From Stenopsyche tienmushanensis (Eukaryota; Arthropoda; Insecta; Trichoptera; Stenopsychidae): 64,000 nt of DNA. The notes beneath the pieces were generated by a model. The model saw nothing but the letters and a program-made list of their open reading frames with translations. It was not told the origin of the DNA and searched no databases. Positions 60,339 through 64,000 of the stretch are shown here, piece after piece (the first letter of the stretch is position 1; each line of letters opens with the position of its first letter). The translations under genes and the position numbers were made by a program. The stretch lies in assembly GCA_008973525.1 (NCBI GenBank), contig WACJ01000550.1, positions 930,001 through 994,000 on the forward strand, read 5' to 3'.

Positions 60339-63300
60339 TTTAATTTTCCAAGTTCAGAAAATAAGTCTTAACTTGGATCGAGAGATTCAAAATATCAATA
60401 CCTTCAATCTCCCAAATTACAATTTTTATTTTCCAGTCTAGATTTGAGCTCCAACCATTATAATAAGAATTCAGGATCTAATTCACTATCTCAACAATTG
60501 ATCATAATATAACTAGAATAGAGTTATTAATTAGTGGATTTAAGTTATAATTATTAAGTTTAACTCCATCTAATTATATTAATTATTTCAATAGTTGCAA
60601 TATTTTTTTCCAGAATAAAAAATGGAAATATAGATTCTGAACTCGTATATAACCACCATAATAGTTAAAAATAACACAGTCATATTAATTTTTAAAATCT
60701 TCTTTTCATAATACACTAATTTTAAAGACCAATAACCCCTTTGTATTTTAATTAAAAGATTATCCAAATATGCCAAATAAAAAATCTCTCAGCATTCACA
60801 GTAACATTTCCAGCACCATCTTGGAAAAAAGGTGATCCAATGATTCTATTTGTCCAACATCAACACCAAACAGTAACTTTTTTGGCTGTAGACATCTTTT
60901 CAATTTCATCACCTTAAATAGGACCATTTTCACCACTTTCAACTAAAATAATATAGTTTATGTCATTTAAAAGACTATAATGCTGACATCTAAGCGTCGC
61001 ATTTGGATGATCTTTCATATAGGTTATATTGTAAATAATTAATTTAAAACTGCTATAAGTCTTTAATGCGGGATTTAATCGGCTATATTTAAAGTTAGAT
61101 ATTTAAAAAAAATTCATTCAATTTCATTAAAATACCCTAGTTTGATTAATACGTTTTAGTCCGAGTCTTATTTGAAAATCCAACCAAATTTAATTTCGGA
61201 TCCCTTCCATTTTATTTGCATTGAATAATTAAAGTGTACGTCAAACCACAGTCGATTAGTACGTTTGTATAAAATAGTCCATTATCCTTGCCGGGCTGAC
61301 GTGTCGTAAAAACGAGTATAAACCGACACTTTGTCTGACAAATTTTTCAAGAGCTGAATTTTTACTTTTATGTGTTTGTGCATAAGTGAACAAAATATGA
61401 TATTTGACATTTTATGTGAACTTTTACGATTGTTTTTACAGTTGCTTCTTATATATTTTGCAACAGTTGTCTCGGAGGATGACTCGATTTACAATTTTAT
61501 ACGGCGGAAAATAAAGTTGCACGTCATTTTGCACGCTATAGGGCATCGTACTGATATTAATCAATTCGATTAATTTATTAGATAAAGTCATGGCATTATA
61601 GATTAGTTCTTGAATTCCAACAATAAAAATAGCATTCATATCCAGATCATCAAAAACATATTGGGAAAACAGACGTATTTATATTACCAATCGATCATAA
61701 TGATTCAGATTTATCCGGATTTCTTAGATCTAAAAAACATATTTACTAATATGATAAATAAAGTAATTCAAGCTCGTCAATGTGTGATTAATTTGCTAAA
61801 ATAAATATATTTAAAAAATGATGATAAATTCAGAACCCACTCATTGATAATTTTATACTTAAATATTCAAATGATCATATTCTAATTTTATTCATTGAAA
61901 ATACACTAAGAAATCGTATATCTATAAAAAAGCATATTTAAAGCTAATATTAAATATTTGAGAATTCTTTGAAAAGATTTTAAAATGAGGTAGAAAATAT
62001 TTGTTAATTTTATATTTTTGAAGGCTTCCCCAAAACTAATCTGGTGAGCCTGATCCGCTTTACAGTATTGTACAATTTAAAATTCTCGGTTTTACGACTT
62101 GGGACGTTTTCGTATTTTACTACTTTTCCCAACGTCTGAGGACAGTAATTCTATCGCGAAACCTTTTTAGTCCATTGGTATGGAAATCCAACAGGGTTTT
62201 CCGATATGCCTGGCGTCCTTGAAATATAATCCACTTTTCGTATTTTTTTTCCATTTATTTTTATCTTGTCAAATATAAACGAACAAATTTTAAAGCGGCT
62301 GTAATCCAAGTATGGAAAAACAATTAGTGAGTCCCTTTTTGTGCGAATCCATTTACAAAAATCATTCAAATTAATTTTCACGCTCGAGTCCGTTTTATAT
62401 AGGACTACTTAATATGGAACACGGATTGAATTTAAATGAAAGTCGCGATGATTTTGTATTTATTGCGTTGAATATGAAATGCTTTGAATGCGGACTAATA
62501 AATTCATGCGGGTGATGGCAGATGTTAGAGTGAATACGCTAATTTCATCTATTCTCCAAGAAATTGTGGGTTTCTCTTATTATTTAAACTGTTATTTCAA
62601 TGAAAACCTTTAAAAAGCCCTTTGAAGTGATCTTAATTAAACTACTAATATTATCTACATAACGGTGTCAATTCATATCATCAATTTTTGCATATATTTT
62701 ATACACTCAATCTTGGATTTACGCTGTAAATATTGTTCATCGTGTCGTTAATATTTATAATTAAGATCAATATTAATAAAATTATTTTTAAATTTTTCGA
62801 TCAATTGAGATTTATACTCTAATATTAGATAGGAAAATCAGGGGAAAATCATTCAATGATTCACATCAGGAACCATTGATTGATTTTGACTTCGAAATTT
62901 AATATCTTAATATTTTTCTGGGACTTTTCATTTGTATCCAAAAAATAAATTTGCTATTGAAACTGTTTCTTTATTGTACACAAAGGAATGTATTTTAAAA
63001 TCCATCATTGAATATATACTTTGAAAAACCGCGCAAACAGTATTCATCTTTCTTATAGCCCGTTTAATATCTAACGGGTTGTAAATAATTAAAGTAATAA
63101 ATGCCTTCCATTCACAAAATTCTTTCCATTGTCGCATAATTTTACGACCTTAAAATCAGTCGGCTTTCAATTAAAACGGGGCATTATCAAAATTGCGAAA
63201 TTTCCATTTGACAGACGACTAATTGATTATTGCTTATTAATTTTTAGCACGAGAAGAAAGTTAGTTGTTTAATATGAAGCACAACCGAGAAGACCCATCG

Positions 63301-64000
63301 TAAATCTTAGATGTCTATTAAATATTTCATCATTTGGTCGTTGACACGAAAACTTTGGGAAAAAGACAATCCAAAGTGAAGCGTGCTCTAAGCTTTGTGG
63401 ACAAAAGTGACAACTTTGGAAAAGTATGAAATTCTATTGAGTTCTTTATACAGTTGGCCCATTCTTCTCCATTGATAATGGAAAATTTTAAACATTCAAC
63501 ATAATGGAGTGTTATTAATAATCGTTTTGGCTCATGCCTTATGGCCTTTTGACTTTTATTTCCACATAAATTTCTTATTTAATTCTATCAAGCAACTCCT
63601 AACGGAACCATAGGTTTGAACATTTATAAATTATTCTTTTCCACCTCGAGTGAAAAAGAAACTAAGAGAGCGATCAGTAGTAATGGAACAAGTTCTACGA
63701 GAACTATATACGAACTCAAGGATACTCTTTCAATTTATTTCCAGTCTGAATAGAGAAATCCTGGTAACGTTTGATTGAAATATATTACGGCCAGAAAGAC
63801 ACTTATTTTAATACGAGTTGGCTTTGAGGGCTTTATTTCAATGATATCGTATCGTAAGAGTATTATGTATTCAATGTGCTGGAATTGCATGTGCATAATT
63901 GTCAAATGATATGCCTAAATTATTACATACTCTACATTGCGATGCTCAGTTTTAATAATTATAAAAATACGTCCGGTGAAAATAAAACTCAAAAAATATA
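60339..64000. other. AT-rich DNA without recognised genes
   Basis: No exon, repeat or transposon could be supported in this end of the window. Confidence 0.5.

Overview
This is an AT-rich (roughly two thirds A+T) window from an animal nuclear genome, almost certainly an insect or close arthropod. The evidence is a spliced extracellular-protein gene with GT-AG introns, and decayed mariner, pogo/Tigger, hAT, Mutator-like, non-LTR and LTR-type elements of the kinds common in insect genomes. There are no bacterial-style operons, CRISPR arrays, rRNAs or recognisable tRNA genes.

Only one protein-coding gene can be read with confidence. It lies on the minus strand between 47829 and 43305 and is the 3' part of a secreted von Willebrand factor type C (VWC) protein. 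Three exons (47829-47680, 46390-45788, 43465-43305) join through consensus splice sites, all in phase 1. They encode a VWC module, a roughly 200-residue Ser/Thr/Lys-rich linker with N-glycosylation sequons, a second VWC module split by an intron, and a short acidic tail ending in TAA. The last exon is too short and too intron-bounded to appear as a long ORF on its own strand. The upstream exons, including the signal peptide, were not found with confidence in the window.

The rest is intergenic or intronic DNA with many transposon remnants. From left to right these are: an inverted-repeat relic (to 1358); a piggyBac-like relic with three copies of a 16-bp palindrome (5042-5505); a mariner fragment (6079-6228); a complete but internally deleted hAT element with a perfect 8-bp target duplication (9339-10369); a mariner N-terminal fragment (11590-11772); a fold-back element with 19-bp terminal inverted repeats (13925-14841); a Mutator-like transposase relic (17657-18105); a non-LTR reverse transcriptase fragment (25190-25475); and, next to it, a complete non-autonomous LTR retrotransposon on the minus strand (25490-28062) with a 4-bp target duplication, a primer binding site and a polypurine tract. 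Further right are a Tigger/jerky-like relic (31149-32130), a 195-bp MITE (34583-34777), a mariner deletion derivative with terminal inverted repeats (36877-37406), a pogo/Tigger relic (40665-41666), a mariner C-terminal fragment (52603-52812) and a Tigger-like MITE (59781-60338).

No new multi-gene system is visible. The most useful results are the unannotated VWC gene end, the coding-poor but structurally complete LTR element with unevenly diverged LTRs, and a few possible isolated exons (6961-7106, 21965-22040, 55537-55610) that need transcript data.
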